From Neoceratodus forsteri (taxonomy: Eukaryota > Chordata > Ceratodontiformes > Ceratodontidae), in the NCBI GenBank assembly GCA_016271365.2, contig CM057456.1, forward strand, positions 666,831,501-666,895,500: a stretch of 64,000 bases of DNA. Reading direction: 5' to 3'. Shown piece by piece: positions 1 to 12,449 of this stretch. Within the stretch, counting starts at the first letter, position 1. Each line of letters opens with the position of its first letter. Position numbers and translations under genes: made by a program. The notes under the pieces are model-generated. The model worked only from the letters and a program-made list of their open reading frames with translations. It searched no databases and was not told where the DNA came from.

Positions 1-3000
1 TGGTGACTACTAAACCCTAATGATAGACAATATACCTTTTTTCTCCTATGCATAAGTCATACTCACGCATTGATTTTGTTTTGATCACCACCTCAATTCT
101 TCCTGGGCTTTTGGCCTGTAATAGTTTGCCTACGGTGATATCTGATCATGTGCCAATCTCAGTGGAGCACTTGTTAAGGGAGATAGAGGACAGAGACGGG
201 GCCTGACATTTTAACTCGACACATTTGAAGGATTCCCATTTTGTTAAAATCCTTACTGATTTCATGCAAAATTTATTTTGGGAAAATGTGGGTACCGTGG
301 CTTCCATGGATGTGCTCTGGGGAGCTGCAAAATGCATGGTGAGAGTAGAACATATCAGGCTTACATCTAAGCTGAAAAAGCAGAGAGCAGAACAGACACG
401 GCTTCTGCTAGCCCAGATCAATGATTTGGAACACTATCACTCAGCCTCGGCCAACCACAATATGTGGATTAAACTACACCCCTCAGGGCCCGATATCATG
501 GGCTCTTAGCAGAACAGGCCAACATTGCCTTACAGAGAGTCAAATTCCGGTACTTGGAGTCAGGTGAAAGATCAGGCAGACTCATAGCCTTGAGGTTCAA
601 ACAGTTAGACAGCCAAGGCATGATACAGAATCTTCAACCAACCCCAGGTGGAGAGATCTTGACTCATCCGCAAGAAATAGCTGAGGTCTTTCATCAATTT
701 TACAAATCTCTGTACACACCAGAAGGAGAGACCCCTAATGAGGGCCTAATAAACAGATACTTGGACTCAGTTGCACTGCTCTGTCTTTCAGAACCCCAAC
801 AGGAGCTCTTGCAAGCCCCTCTTTCCCCATTCGAAGTGAGGCGGGTGACAGAGCAACTCCCTAAGGAAAAGACCCCAGGCCCAGATGGGTTTAATAAAGC
901 CTTTTATGCTACCTTCAGAGAAGACTTGGCACCATTCCTCACAAGGTTGTTTAACTACCTATGCTCATCTGATTTGTCAGACTGTTTGTTCACCTAGGCA
1001 TGTGTAACTGTCATACCTCAACCTGGCAGATCACATCTGGTTGCAGGAAACTATCATCCTATTTCACTTCTCAAATCTGATCTGAAAATTCTTGCCAAAG
1101 TTCTGGCTAACCGCCTTCTTAAAGTGTGGCAAGGTCTCCCTAGTCTGACCCAAGTGGGATTCGAGGTGGGGTGGCTGTCATCAGATCGTCTGCGTTAGGT
1201 CCTACACCTTATATCGGTTACAGGAGAGAGGAAAATTCCCTCTGTCCTGGTCTCACTCGATACAGAGAAGGCCTTTAACCATGTTTCTTGGCACTTCATG
1301 TTTGCCACATTGCAAAGATATGGCTTTCCTGCTCAGTTCTATGAATGGCTCAAGGTCATCTACCATCACCGTATGGCTAGAGTCCGCTGTAACAGAGTTT
1401 TTTCTACCCCCTTCCCTCTGGCTCGGGGCACTAGTCAAGGGTGGCCTCTTTCACCATTTCTCTTTAATCTGTATCTGGAACCCCAAATTCATTCCCTTCA
1501 GAACAGCCCTGAGGTCATGGGCATTCAAGTAGGTAACGACAGATACAAGCTGTCAGCTTATGCAGATGATCTCCTGCTACACCTGGAGAACCCTCATATC
1601 TCTATACCAGCAGCCATGGACATTATCAATAAATTATCTCAGGTGGCAGGTTACAAGCTCAGTCTGGATAAATCCAAAGTCATGCCTCTTAGCATATATG
1701 TCAGAAAACACTGGATCGAGAATTTGGGCCTCACCTGGGAACCTAAAGTTCTTACCTATCTGGGAATCAAAATGTCCCCTTCTCTTTCCACCCTGGTGAA
1801 ACACAGTCTCCATCCTATCTGTCACACTATTCAGGTGGACCTTCAGAGATGGAAATCTCTGTCACTCTCACTGTGGGGACAGGTGAATGTGATAAAGATG
1901 AACATCTTGCCCAGAGTACTCTATCCGGTGAACATGGTGAGCCCATTTCTCTCAAAGTGCTGGTTTCTTCGATTGCAAGCCACTCTCAGATTTTCTGTGG
2001 AATGGGAGCGCAGTTTGGAGAGCTTATTCTAAGTTGGCCCATCAGAAAGGTTTGGGGGAATTGCAGCTTACTGACCTCTTTCTTTACTGCTGTGTGATAT
2101 ACTACTGCAAAATATTTAGGTTCACTGGATGATTACATTTTCAATGGTTCTCTCTGGAAAGGCACGTATGCCACTCTCGGGGTCTTTACTTGAGTTGGTT
2201 TAATTTATGCCAAAATCTCAGAACTCCCTAATTCTCTATGGAATTCCTCAGTCTGGTGGTCTCTCAAAGGCCTATGCCAGATTTCCTCTTACTTGAATTT
2301 GTCATTGCACAAGGATCTGTTTCAGTCTTTCTTTGGCAACCCACATTTCAGAATAGCCAATCAAACCTTTCCCTTGAATTTCTGTCCAGCTCTTGGTAGG
2401 ATACCTATATCATCTTTGATCTCAGAAGGTAGAGTTAGCCCTGCAAATGTGCTCTAGGTAAAGTTTTCTATTCCTACTTATCACTTCTCTAAACATTTGC
2501 AACTGCAGGGTGCAGTTCCTTCCTTTCTGGGCTCCTGCCCTTGTTAGGACCCCCCAACCTCCTCCTGCAGGAACTCATAGACACAGCTACTCAACCCCAT
2601 CTGATTTCTAGGTTTTATAACATTCTACAACTCCATGATCCCAACAGACCATGGGGAGCTTGTTTCTACTGGAGGCAGGAGTTAAACCTTAAAACATATG
2701 ACAAGGAGTGACGACAAATCCGGAAAAACCTGTATAAATACGTAAAACACGACAGGCTGCGATTCTTACAATTCCGTATCTTACATAACCTGTATTTCTT
2801 CCCTTTCAGACGATACAAGATGGGCAGATTGGTATCTCCCTGGTGTACTAGAGGTGGGCAATCAGAAGGTACACTAAAACACATTCTCTGGGACTGTGCC
2901 CTGGTGGCCCCCTTCTGGCAAGCAATTAGGAGTGCTTCAGATCTCCATTTAGGCCTGGACTCCCACTTTAATCAACAAGTCTGTCTTATAGGCCACTTTC

Positions 3001-3665
3001 CTAGTGACATGATAGATTGCCGTAAAGCCTTTATGTCCATGATTTCAGTAGTGGCTAAACTTGTTATCACATGACACTGGCTAGACCAAACAAGACCTTT
3101 TATGAGGGAATGGCATTCGGAAATTCTTCAGGCTCTTGAGTTAAAGAGACATATTGCTTCCTGGCAGAACAGTCTGGAGGCCTTCAACAAGAGATGAAGC
3201 CCTCTGACGGCTCTTTTACCTATCATGTGTTGCACCGCTACAATTCCCAACACATAAGGGGGTTTGGAGATCCCCCACTCAAACTATCACCTACCTGAAA
3301 TAAGAGGGGAACTGTAGCTCTAGTCTTCTCTCACCTGGCAAATACCCAAAGATAATTCAGGTAAGTTTCTAATTCAATGTAAATGCTGTAGAGGCTCTGT
3401 TGGGGTGGGGGGAGAGGTAGAAGGGGGATGGGGGGGTTAAGTATTAGGTTGTGGATGAGGTGACCTGACAAGGCTAGATCATTAGTGAACTTGGTTTAGA
3501 CAACCACTTGGCCTTACTGATGTATGGTCACGGCTTTCTAGTGTGGCATGAATCGTTTCAATGTTTGTAAACAGAGGGAGAAGTTATTGATGTGAGACAT
3601 GTACCAATATGTTGATGTATGTTATATACCAAAAGCCTAATAAAGTGTATTAAATTGAAAAAAAA
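1..3665 (+). mobile_element. L1-clade LINE copy A, 3' part ending in poly-A
   Basis: This is a non-LTR retrotransposon of the L1 clade, cut on its left by the window edge. It runs from the end of the endonuclease domain through the reverse transcriptase and a long 3' UTR (about 3200-3640). An AATAAAG signal at 3639-3645 is followed by a short A tract at 3658-3665. Its RT and 3' end resemble the second L1 of the window (10833-60217), so both belong to one family. The G-rich stretch at 3399-3440 also has a counterpart in that copy, at 40211-40237. The tail abuts an unrelated minus-strand LINE, so copy A inserted into it. Confidence 0.85.
50..3195 (+). pseudogene. L1 ORF2 relic (endonuclease end, reverse transcriptase)
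   Basis: ORF2 encodes the endonuclease and reverse transcriptase that copy the element at a nicked chromosomal site. Visible in order: the end of the AP-endonuclease domain with an SDH triad around 145-155; a linker at 554-830; RT block 1 with PGPDGF near 880-895; the NYHPISLL-type block near 1050; the SLDTEKAFNHVSW block near 1255-1290; and the catalytic YADD at 1559-1570. Frames change at about 500, 1000 and 1200, and there are many stops, for example TAG just after 990 and near 1195, so no full-length protein can be made. The C-terminal domain has a zinc-binding-like segment (CTRGGQSEGTLKHILWDC) around 2845-2900. Confidence 0.85.
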
Positions 3666-3666
3666 C

Positions 3667-4893
3667 GATGGGAGGTGAGTGGAAGTCAATGGCAGCGGCA
3701 GAAAGATGAAGGAACTTGGAGTCAAACCCTTCTGGGCTTTTACTCTTATGAGATTTAAGTGCTAGAAGAGCCTTCAGCGTGTCAGTAGGAGAAATGAGCA
3801 AGAAGGAGAAATAGGAGTGAGAATAAGTGGATGAGTAGGGGGTTGGTGGTGGTGGAGCAGAGAAGGGTAGGCGGAATCGGAGGGTGGAAGCACAGGTGGT
3901 GAAGACGATGTTAAATTCCGAAGCCACAGAGGGTGGGTCTGAAATAGTGGTGTCTCTTACCTTAAGGATTGGGGCTGTGAACTGGGCTGGGGGAGGGAAC
4001 AGGGCATTCACTACCTTCCAGAACATAGAAGGGCAGTTTAGTTTCTCCTGGAAGGTGGATGAAAAATATTCTGCTTTGGCAAGTCTGATGGTGCTGCTGC
4101 AGGCATTACAGAGTGCTCAGTATTTAAGCAACACCACATGGGCACCTGAGGTCTTGTAAGCCTTCTACATGAGGTCTTGAGTGCACGACAGATCAGCAGC
4201 TTGGCTGTTACCCAGGGAAGGTGGGAGTCTCTGACCCTGATTTTCCTAATAGGGGCATGCTGATCCCAGCTTTTTAAGAACTTGGTCTTAAAGTAACTGA
4301 GGGCAGAGTCAATCGAGGAGTCAGTGGAAATAGGAGACCAGTCAGTAGCTGCTAGTTCCTTGTGAAGGGAGGACAAGTCTAGGGACCTGAAGGAGTGGAG
4401 CAGGAGAATGTTTCACAGGACTTCAGGTCGACTGATTTTACACACACACAGTAAACCATGAGGTGATCACTGAGTGTGTTTGGAAGGATTCCTGATGCAA
4501 TTACTCGGTGAGGGTGAGACTCAAGAGCCCAGTCCAGCAGGGTATGCTTACTAGATTTGTGGTTTAGCCAGGTTGGTTTGGAGAACAATTGTACAAGGTT
4601 AAGGGAAATATCATTGCAGAATTTAGTTTAAGTATAGGTATGTGAGCTTTTACTTCTTTGGTGAGTGTGGGCAAGGTTTCTTTATAAGTGCCTTGGTTTT
4701 GGGTTTGCCAAGCATACCACGCTTCATCCTTGGTGAACCTTGTTGGATTTTTTGCTTTTACAGTTGAGAGGTTCCAGTGGGGGAGATTGTAACCTAGCCC
4801 CCTGTATTTGAGCCATGGGTGAAGATGTCCATTACTTTTCAGTCTGTGAAATGATGTGCTGTGTTGGCATTCTATGAGTGTGGGCATGAACAA
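3667..4893 (-). pseudogene. L2-like LINE ORF2 fragment (endonuclease to RT linker)
   Basis: Read on the minus strand this is part of a LINE of the L2/CR1 group. The 5' side (4893-4564) shows an endonuclease-like segment. 4588-4379 holds the conserved end of the endonuclease, with LSDHLMVY. 4376-4038 is the linker typical of these LINEs (a dW...F...W...PIRKIRVRD..LPWVT pattern). 4026-3667 runs into the start of the RT, with KSKSPEGFD corresponding to the usual KS.G.D block. Frames break between these pieces. The RT core is absent because L1 copy A ends at 3665 inside this element; the missing 3' part should lie beyond the left window edge. Confidence 0.65.
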
Positions 4894-7800
4894 ATGTACT
4901 GTACACAGGAAGTAGAAGGAGTGTGAGGTAGACCTGTGGGCAAAGGTGGTGTGTGCTCCAGTTGTGACTGCGTTTTCCTAGGAGGAGACATCAGACCAGA
5001 ACCTAGGATAAATTCCACCTGGGTGCAGAGGTCTGTAAATTTGGATCCTGACACTGAGGGCCAGTTCTCAGAACCTCCAAATCACCCTGTTCCACTACAG
5101 GCCCAGGACAGGAATGCCCATGTTGTGATGAGGAGCTTCACCAGACTGGTGGTGCCCACTCTTACTAGCAACCAGAGAGTCCAGTCAAGGTTTCCTCAAA
5201 GGGGAATGACCAGTTGCTGGGTAGGCCACAACCACCAAAAGGGAAGACAGGAAGAGCATGACTCCGAACAAAGCCTGACAGCTGGATCCCACAAGTGCCT
5301 CTTGATTACAGGAAACCATTTTTACTACAGGATAATTGATATTAGGAAAGGTATGTGCAAGGGCTCAGGCACCTCCCCAAACAGCAGAAATTATTTTCTT
5401 GGGGACATTCTGTGGCCACTGAGGATAGTACTCTAGAGACTCCTAATGGATGCAGTGCCAGGACTCTTGCCTGGGGGAAAATAACTTCTGGTTCTCTATG
5501 AGCTCAGATCCCTCCCATTAAAGTGCTGTGTTTGGACTTTGCTCTGACCTATTGTTTGATGCTGCCTTGTCCTCTCCAAGGCATAAATGAAAAGATACTT
5601 TAGCCTTTCACTTCCTGCTAGCACCTGAAAGTATAAGGCATCTTAATGAAAGTGCAACACTGTTGTTTTAATGCATCTGGTGTGCCAACTTGATTATTTT
5701 CAGCAAGTGTTAACACACTGGTGTTCCTGAAGGGGAGGTGAATATGGAACTATTTTGCATCTTGTACACTTCAACAGAATGGAGTACTAAAGAGAACTTT
5801 ATTTATTACAGAAGGTACCCCAACACCAGGGTTGTCCTATTGCTTTTCTAGAAGTGTCAGTGTTACTACATGGACAACCTTAAATCAGCAATCAGGGAAG
5901 TGTAACCCAGCTGTCATAACAACGGTTACCAGAACACACATAACGTTAGTACAGTAATAAAGAAAATGTTACAGTGGGGCTATAAGATTTGGCCTGCAAA
6001 AGTAAAAAAAAAAAAAAATCTACCAGTGGACTAGCATGCACAGTAGGGTTGAGTTAGTCATGCATGCAAAGATTCTCTGCTGTGTTTTGCAATGTTTTAA
6101 TGATATGTATCTAGTTTCCTGTTTCCAGTGTGTGTCATTCTTAGAGGCAATAAGTTCTAGATGCTTATCATGCACATGTAATTGTCCTTTGGTTGGTAGG
6201 GATCCTGGGCAAATGTTTTCACTCACTAGAGGTATATAAATAGGGGTTTTGGCCCACCAAAATTTAGTTCTTGAGTTCCTGAATGTGTATCCCACTCCAT
6301 AGCGCCTGTGGGCAGCAGTTCCAGTTTGACACCTAGTGCTTCTCTGGCTGTGACCAGGTGAAGATGGACAATGGTCCCTGGGATGGTGGCAAAATCCCTA
6401 GATCTGGGTGGCATTGGCTCACTCCAAGGCATGTCTCCATAGGCTCAAGCCCTGGCCATGGTCTGAGACTGGGGACAACGGGGGCCTGTTAGGGATTTGG
6501 CCTCAAGGATGTTCCCTGATGGTGTATAATCCATGTATTCTGTGTTCCTGTAACAGTGAATAAATAGCAGGCATAATCATGTGCTGACAAGGTCTATGGT
6601 CACCAAGTGTTTGTGGAATGGTGGAATGCCAGGGCAGCTGGAACCAAGAGCCTCATCACAGCAAAACAGACAGATCCAGTTAGTACAGTAAGCCACTTTC
6701 ATCTGTGACCACATTAGGTGCAGACTATGACCCCCATGGAGGAAGGGAGCTTGAAGCAGACCAATGAGGTAGCCTATACCTCATGTTCTGTGTTAATGTT
6801 TGTGTACAGAAGGGTGCATCCCTTCACTAGCCCCTGTGCCAGAGGCACTAACTGCCATTTCTCTGCAATGCTGGACCGGGTACAACACAATCCCCTAAAT
6901 CCACTCGTGGTGGTGAGTGGGCACCTTAATTTAACTGCTCTATGCCTGGTGTCACCTTACTGAGAATGGAGAAATGTGATAAAAGAAAGTAATGGGCTGA
7001 GAGAGTGTGTGCAAACTGTAAATATGTTAAAGTCATTGAAGCCACTAATGCGATTTGAACCCATGATCAGCTGAACCAGGATCTTGTACAGTCTCTGTAA
7101 TTTAATGCTGAATTTAATCTTGGCCCAAAACTTAGAGCTGCAGCTGTGGTTTCCCTTCTATCTCTTACCATGTGTGCACTGGCCTGTAAATAACTGTTTG
7201 GTGTTTTTGCAAAAGAAGTTATACTCAATTATATGAGAGGCATCTGTTCTCAGCCAATCTGAGTTAACAAATGCCATCAGTTATTGTCCCACAAACTACA
7301 TAACAGGAACCCCAGAGTCGGTTATTCTCCTAAACCCCTCCCACAAAATCAGTTATTCAAATCAGCCTCTCCTATAGTCAATTAATCAAACTTTTGCTAT
7401 GCCTATGATCAATTATTCACATCCACAATTCCTGACTGTGACCTTCAGCCCTCCACCCTGTGACACTGACACCCCCCTTGGACAAGGCTGTGCTGCTGCG
7501 CATGAAAATATAAAGTCACTTTAGAGCTGAAAAAGCATTTTTTATTTCTGCACCTCATCCTGACTGCAATCCCCCACCTTGCCACTCGCTCCCTCCACTG
7601 CTGCACTGCCATCTGACCCCTGACAGTCCCCCAGCCCGGTTGGCCAACCCATTCACACTTGTCTCCTTAACTGAAGCAAAAGTTTCCCACACCAGACTTG
7701 GCTGTTACTACCTGACACATCAGGTTAGTTCACTGCTGCCACTCTCTCTGGATTCCCTCTGTTTCAGCTGCTGGCAGGCAGACACCGACAGCCACACATG

Positions 7801-7959
7801 CTTGCTCACACTAACTCTAACATGAAGGAAGGAACAAGGAAGGTGCTTACAGCACTCCTGCTGACACTGACCCAGGTGCTTGCCATCTGATCTGCTGATC
7901 ATGCTTTAGGGTACTGCACAAAAGAAAAAACTTCAAAAATCACTCCAATTTGTAAAATT
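4894..7959. other. Anonymous intergenic sequence
   Basis: I see no gene, known repeat family or strong structure here. The longest open frame (4936-5436, plus strand, 166 codons) has no recognisable domain. Base composition is ordinary, with a short A run at 6005-6018. It could be unique host DNA or very old repeats. Confidence 0.4.
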
Positions 7960-8105
7960 GTTATAACATTCAGTGAGTTGGAGTATACTCACAATAACCA
8001 GCTGGTTTGGGTTGCATTAAACACATCATCCTTCGGCCTTGGCATTTAATGACCCACATCAGCCAGTTATTGCTTCGTATACTCCAACTTACTGAATGTT
8101 ATAAC
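7960..8105. repeat. Palindromic MITE-like element 1
   Basis: The 28-bp left arm at 7960-7987 (gttataacattcagtgagtt...) is the reverse complement of 8078-8105 with one mismatch. Pairing continues inward through CAATAACCAGC / CCAGTTATTG. The whole unit folds into one long hairpin with a short loop near 8030. No coding capacity is present, as expected for a non-autonomous foldback or MITE copy. I cannot assign a superfamily. Confidence 0.6.
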
Positions 8106-8153
8106 TGAAGTGTAAAGCCTTGTGTTCAAGTAACACTGGAAAGCATGTAGTGC

Positions 8154-8436
8154 TTATTATACAATGGGGTATGAAAATCCAGTAACCTAATTGGTCAAAA
8201 CACATCACATGACCCTGATAAATCCTCCAGTATACCCACTGTAAAAGATTTATATCACTATAAAAACAAAAAAAACAAGTTGAGCATTGCATAATAGCAT
8301 TATACCATGACAGGGAGTGGGTATATGGGTGGATTTACCACTTCTGGTGTGGTTAAGTCACTCGGCTATGCCTCGTGACTGAACCACACCAGGTGTGGTA
8401 AATCCACCAATATACCCACTCCCTGTCATGGTATAT
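8154..8436. repeat. Two-part MITE with long hairpin (family shared with 40880-41271)
   Basis: The left part starts with TTATTATACAATGG (8154-8167) and closes with a degenerate inverted copy, CATTGCATAATA, near 8285-8296. It is followed directly by a second palindrome at 8301-8435 whose arms of about 60 bp are near-perfect (tataccatgacagggagtgg ... ccactccctgtcatggtata), with the loop near 8365. The same two-part layout and the junction motif ATAATAGCAWTA recur at 40880-41271 inside an LTR, so this is a dispersed non-autonomous family. Confidence 0.6.
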
Positions 8437-8492
8437 CACTTAAATGTGCTCTGCGACAGATAATTAAAACTGAAAGTAATAGTCAGTGGGCA

Positions 8493-9402
8493 TTCACAAC
8501 CAGGCGAAGAGCTGTGCATGGTAAACATTATTGATAGTCAGGCGGGTACTTGAATGACTGAGTGTTTGACTATTATACCTGGATGCTTTTGCCATTCGTA
8601 CTTTTCCCCTATGGGACTCCCACCCTGTTCGAGTTCAGTGAAGGCAAAGCAACCCTCTTGAGAAAGGTTCCACCCCAGAGGTGAAGTGGAAACATATTTC
8701 CTTTCATCTCTAGGTGCTTAGGAAGGGGACCTATGAAAAGAAGTAAGCAACTGGAGGAGAATGGGAGGATTTGGAAGCAAAGAAACAGTGCTTTTGAATT
8801 AAGCTGGAGGAAGCTGGTTTAAATAGGGTTCCACCAAGCCACTTTGACAACAAAGTTGTCTAAACCCATTACAGTAACAGGCACAATGCTGACAGTTGGC
8901 ATTGTGCCCATCAGAAAAAAATTCTGCCCCCACACCGCCCGATTTTAAAATAATCAATTCTGAGTCAGAGTTGATTCTGAAAGGGGGCAAAACATTGGGC
9001 AAAGCAGTATCAGTGTACAGCAGGACCATTACAGTGACCATGTCAAATTTGTCACTGTAATGGTCTTCTCTGTAATATTTCGACAGTATACCTTTAAATA
9101 GACCACGAGGGGAGTAGCTGGTGCTACATGCCAAGAACTGCAGATGTTAACCTTTTAATTCAATGAGGTTATGCAACTAGGTGAGAAGTTGTGCTTTTGC
9201 AACATTGATCATAGTCAGGAGAGTAGTTGAATGTCTGTTTAACTGTTATACAAGGATGATTTGGCCTTTCACACTCTTTGTCCCTTATGGGACTAGCACC
9301 CTCTCAGGGTACTGGGAAGGCACTCTCTTGAGGAGAGTTCCACCTCTAGAGGTGGCACAGTAAAATAATTCCATTATACTAAAGGTACCTTAGGAAGGTG
9401 TC
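8493..9402. repeat. Degenerate direct repeat, spacing about 670 bp
   Basis: 8493-8745 and 9170-9402 are clearly related in the same orientation. Shared anchors are ATAGTCAGG, CTTATGGGACT / CCTATGGGACT, GAG(A)AAGGTTCCACC / GAGGAGAGTTCCACC, and CTTAGGAAGG. A weaker third match may lie near 9750-9860. Between the copies are two small hairpins (8880-8908 and 9024-9065). This could be LTR-like or an old tandem array; no coding sequence is present. Confidence 0.5.
9024..9065. repeat. Short perfect hairpin
   Basis: GACCATTACAGTGAC at 9024-9038 pairs exactly with GTCACTGTAATGGTC at 9051-9065 across a 12-nt loop. It lies between the two copies of the degenerate direct repeat. The role is unknown. Confidence 0.6.
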
Positions 9403-10035
9403 CAGAAACACTGGAAAAAGTACTTCAAAACAGTTAGATTGTCATAATGACAAACAGCTGAGCCCGGTGATGATTAAAAGTAGACAGAGGCATGACTTTC
9501 AGATGAGTGAGCGAATGGCAGGGTTACCTGATAATGAAAAGTGATCCACCATCCAACCCCACCTAACAGCAGAATCCTACTAGAGTGAACACCATAATTA
9601 ATAAATACAACAGTATGGCTTTCAGCACACTGGTGAGGAAAAAACATTGGAAGATATCTCTGGAGATCCATAGCCTCCCTCCTGGTATGGTTAAGTTATA
9701 GTGTGACAGCTTTCTAATTTAGAACTCAATGGAGGGGATGTTTTTCAAGGGATACCTCTCGCTCTATGCCTTTCAACGGGATAATGTGTGGTGCTGAGTT
9801 TATCTCGCAGCTAAAGTTCCCCCAGAAGGAAGCCCAAAGTGTGGAATAAGGAAAATGCATCTTCTGAAAGCTAGTACTCAGGCTTAAGACTGTGAGGAGG
9901 TTTAACCTTGAATGGAAACTACAAGAAAAGTATACAGAATGAAACTAAATTAACTTTAGGCAGACAAGGGGATAACAGCTTTCAGAGGTGCTGCTGACAC
10001 AGTCTGCACAGCTAAAGGAACCCATGTGGGCTTAA
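9403..10035. other. Anonymous sequence left of the inverted arm
   Basis: No gene is seen. It may contain a weak third copy of the upstream degenerate repeat. Nothing else is recognisable. Confidence 0.35.
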
Positions 10036-10625
10036 AGGAGATAGGGTATAGTTGTGCTTGAATTTAATAAAGTTTTATCCTAAATCATTGTCTGGTGTGT
10101 TTTTATATGTGCCAGTACAGTAATTGGCCATTCTACAAACACAGTCTGTTTTTGCCATGCAGCTGTCAGCGTTTTGGCTCAGGGAATCAACTAGTTCAGT
10201 ATGAAAGCTTAGCTTGGGTTGTGCTTCAGTGGAGTCCTTTGATGACATTCAAAATTCCCACTCAGAGGGATAGAGGGCAGCTGTTTCACAGACAACTGTC
10301 AGAGCAGTAGGGAAACCCACTTCTCCCACCACACAGAGAGTGATTTCCTGTGTTGTTACTCATTAGAGATACGCTGCTATGTGATTAGTGTGCCAGTTGG
10401 AGCTGTGTCACTGTTGTGATTGCTCTGAATTTAAATGGCAATCTGTAGATTTTTTTTTTTGGGGGGGGGAGAAGCTGATTTGAGTAAAATTACAATCTGT
10501 CATCTCAGGAAGGACCACTCCACACATCACACATGTTCAAACAGTGTTTTAGGTGATATTACTGACTCTATACCCACTGTTTTATGTACAGGGCAGTTGC
10601 AGGAACTGTATCTATTTTGGAATCA
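10036..10625 (+). repeat. Left inverted arm flanking L1 copy B
   Basis: This segment is the diverged reverse complement of 60332-60925. Anchors include GTGCTTGAAT / ATTCAAGCAC, GTGTGCCAGTTGGAGCTG / CAGCTCCAACTGGCACAC, and ATGTTCAAACAGTGTT / AACACTGTTTGAACAT. An AATAAAG motif lies near 10062. The arms end sharply at about 10036 and 60925. Between the arms, apart from L1 copy B and its insertions, only about 200 bp (left) and 100 bp (right) remain, so this was probably a compact foldback locus before the L1 landed. Confidence 0.7.
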
Positions 10626-10818
10626 AACTGAGTGATTACAAAGGCAAGTGGGTGTAACATTTAATATGATTTGACAGCTTTGTCTCTCCATAGTACTTTA
10701 TTTCTGTTATGTAAATTCCTGGCTCTAATCCAGGAAAAGTTTCCAAATGTTACCATCTCTGTAGGCTGGTCAACCCTTTATGTAGCTCAGACATCCAATG
10801 AGACACGTCAGAATTAAA

Positions 10819-10832
10819 GATTCAGGAATTGC
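10819..10832. repeat. Target-site duplication of L1 copy B, left copy
   Basis: GATTCAGGAATTGC here matches GATTCGGGAAATGC at 60218-60231, directly after the L1 poly-A, with 12 of 14 bases identical. This is the length and position expected for L1 integration, and it ties the two distant L1 ends to one insertion event. Confidence 0.75.
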
Positions 10833-12449
10833 GGGGGGCCATGTGATGGCTGCCAAGGAGTGAAGACATGCCTTAGAGAGCTCCTGCGCCTCTGCCTCTA
10901 AACAATTTAATTAATTGGTTTTCCTACCTCCTAGCCTAGTCCAACTGTTTAATTCTACCAAAGGCTTATCCTTCTATAGTAGGGGTATCAGTTAATCTTT
11001 TGCACTGCAACTGCATGAAGGCCGAAATAAAAGATCTTCCACCCCGGCATACCCCGCCACCAACCCCGACAAGGAATAAACAGACCAAGCAGGTGAAATC
11101 ACAGCCAACCCCCGTGGCGCCACTACCACCATCCTAGGCCACACTTATGGAGAGCAAATTTCAGGAAGGATTCAGCTCACTTAAAGATATGCTTACCAAT
11201 CTGTCGGTGAACTTGTTCACGATTAAGTCCATAGTTGAGCAACTTGCTACTCTAACAGGGGGCAATGAGGCCAGGATTTCTATCTTTGGATGACTGGCAC
11301 AACAGAACTGAACCAGAGATAACAGTCTTGTGCCACAGAGTCAAAAAAATGGAGGAGAAGATGGAAGATCTCGAGAGTAGATCCAGATAAAATAATTTGG
11401 TGGTACTGGGCCTACCTGAAAGGGAGGAGGGTTGAGACGCTATACTCTTCTTTCAAAAACTATGCTAAAAACTCACAGATCCTCTATCCCAATGGTCCCT
11501 CCTACATTACTGAGAGGGTGCACAGAGTTCTCCGTCCAATCCCGGCCCCCCTCGGCACTCCCCCAGATCTCTGATTTTTCTCCTAGTATATCTTTTGGAC
11601 AAACAACATATTTTGAGTGCAATTAGAGATCTTAAAGAGGTGCAATGGGAGGGCAAGAAGATTAGGATTGCCCAAGAGCTCCCGTACTCTGTTCAGCAAA
11701 AGAGGTCTGCCCTACATCCCGTAATTGTTAAATTAATTGTAGCTGGCTTTAAATTTCATGTTAAGTACCCCGCCCTGTTGCAAGTTTATCTGATAGATCA
11801 ATGGTACTCTTTTGATTCAGCTGAGCAGGTGGAGTCTTCTCTCAAGGAACTGTTACCAGATCTTTTAAAGTGAGTAACTAATTAATACTGTGGACCCCTT
11901 GACTTCAGGAGTTGCTTTTATCTTTCCCCCTGTTTGCTGAGCATCTCGTAGAACACTTGGGACTGCTTTGGTGAACTTATGTTTGGCAAGGAGACTCTGT
12001 TGTTTGCTCCTCAAGGGCAGGACAGAATCGAGGGAACGTTTGGGCTTGCAGATTCTGGAACTGATGCTCTTTTCCTATATCCTGAAAAATGTTTGGGCCT
12101 GAGGGAATTTATTATTCAAGTGCCTGCTTACACTAGCTTCGACTCTATTAAGTGGACATTTGTGGACACTTCTAGATGCAATTCCACCATTGATTATAGC
12201 ACATAAAGTGAAAATCTGCACATTTTGCTGTGATAAAATTGCAGCCCTAATTATGGGCTTCTTCCTATTTTCCTTTTCATTTCTTTTTGGTTAAGAGGTC
12301 AAGTTTGTTTAAGATGGACATGTGCTACATCTATACATCTCTCTTAGATGACTCTGATTTTACGGACTGTTTTGAGAAAGACCGCTGGAGTTTTTGTTTT
12401 TTACTTTCCCTTCTCAATCAACACTAGTGAATTTGAGAAATCTATCACT
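10833..12449 (+). mobile_element. L1 copy B, segment 1: 5' UTR and ORF1 region
   Basis: This is the 5' end of the window's main L1. It starts with GGGGGGCCATG directly after the left target-site duplication. It holds a short 5' UTR, a degenerate ORF1 and an inter-ORF stretch, and is interrupted at about 12449 by a repeat block. The same element continues at 14338-15592, 17394-17485, 37886-40237 and 60067-60217. The summed L1 sequence is about 5.5 kb, close to full length. Confidence 0.75.
11015..11873 (+). pseudogene. L1 ORF1 relic (RNA-binding chaperone)
   Basis: ORF1p normally forms trimers and packages L1 RNA. A candidate start ATG lies at 11015, with a proline-rich, basic N-terminus that hits a stop near 11135. 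A second open piece from 11146 reads as a heptad-rich helix (MESKFQEGFSSLKDMLTNLS...). The C-terminal half is well preserved: LYPNGPSYITERVHRVLRPI near 11480-11545 and then 11595-11873, containing ILSAIRDL...KKIRIAQELPYSV and the YPALLQVYLIDQWYSFDS tail typical of the ORF1p C-terminal domain. Stops and frameshifts separate these pieces, so it is not functional. Confidence 0.7.

Noticed and set aside
4936..5436. 166-codon plus-strand frame as a possible gene
   Set aside because: No domain, no upstream promoter or neighbouring exons, and a composition like the surrounding non-coding DNA.
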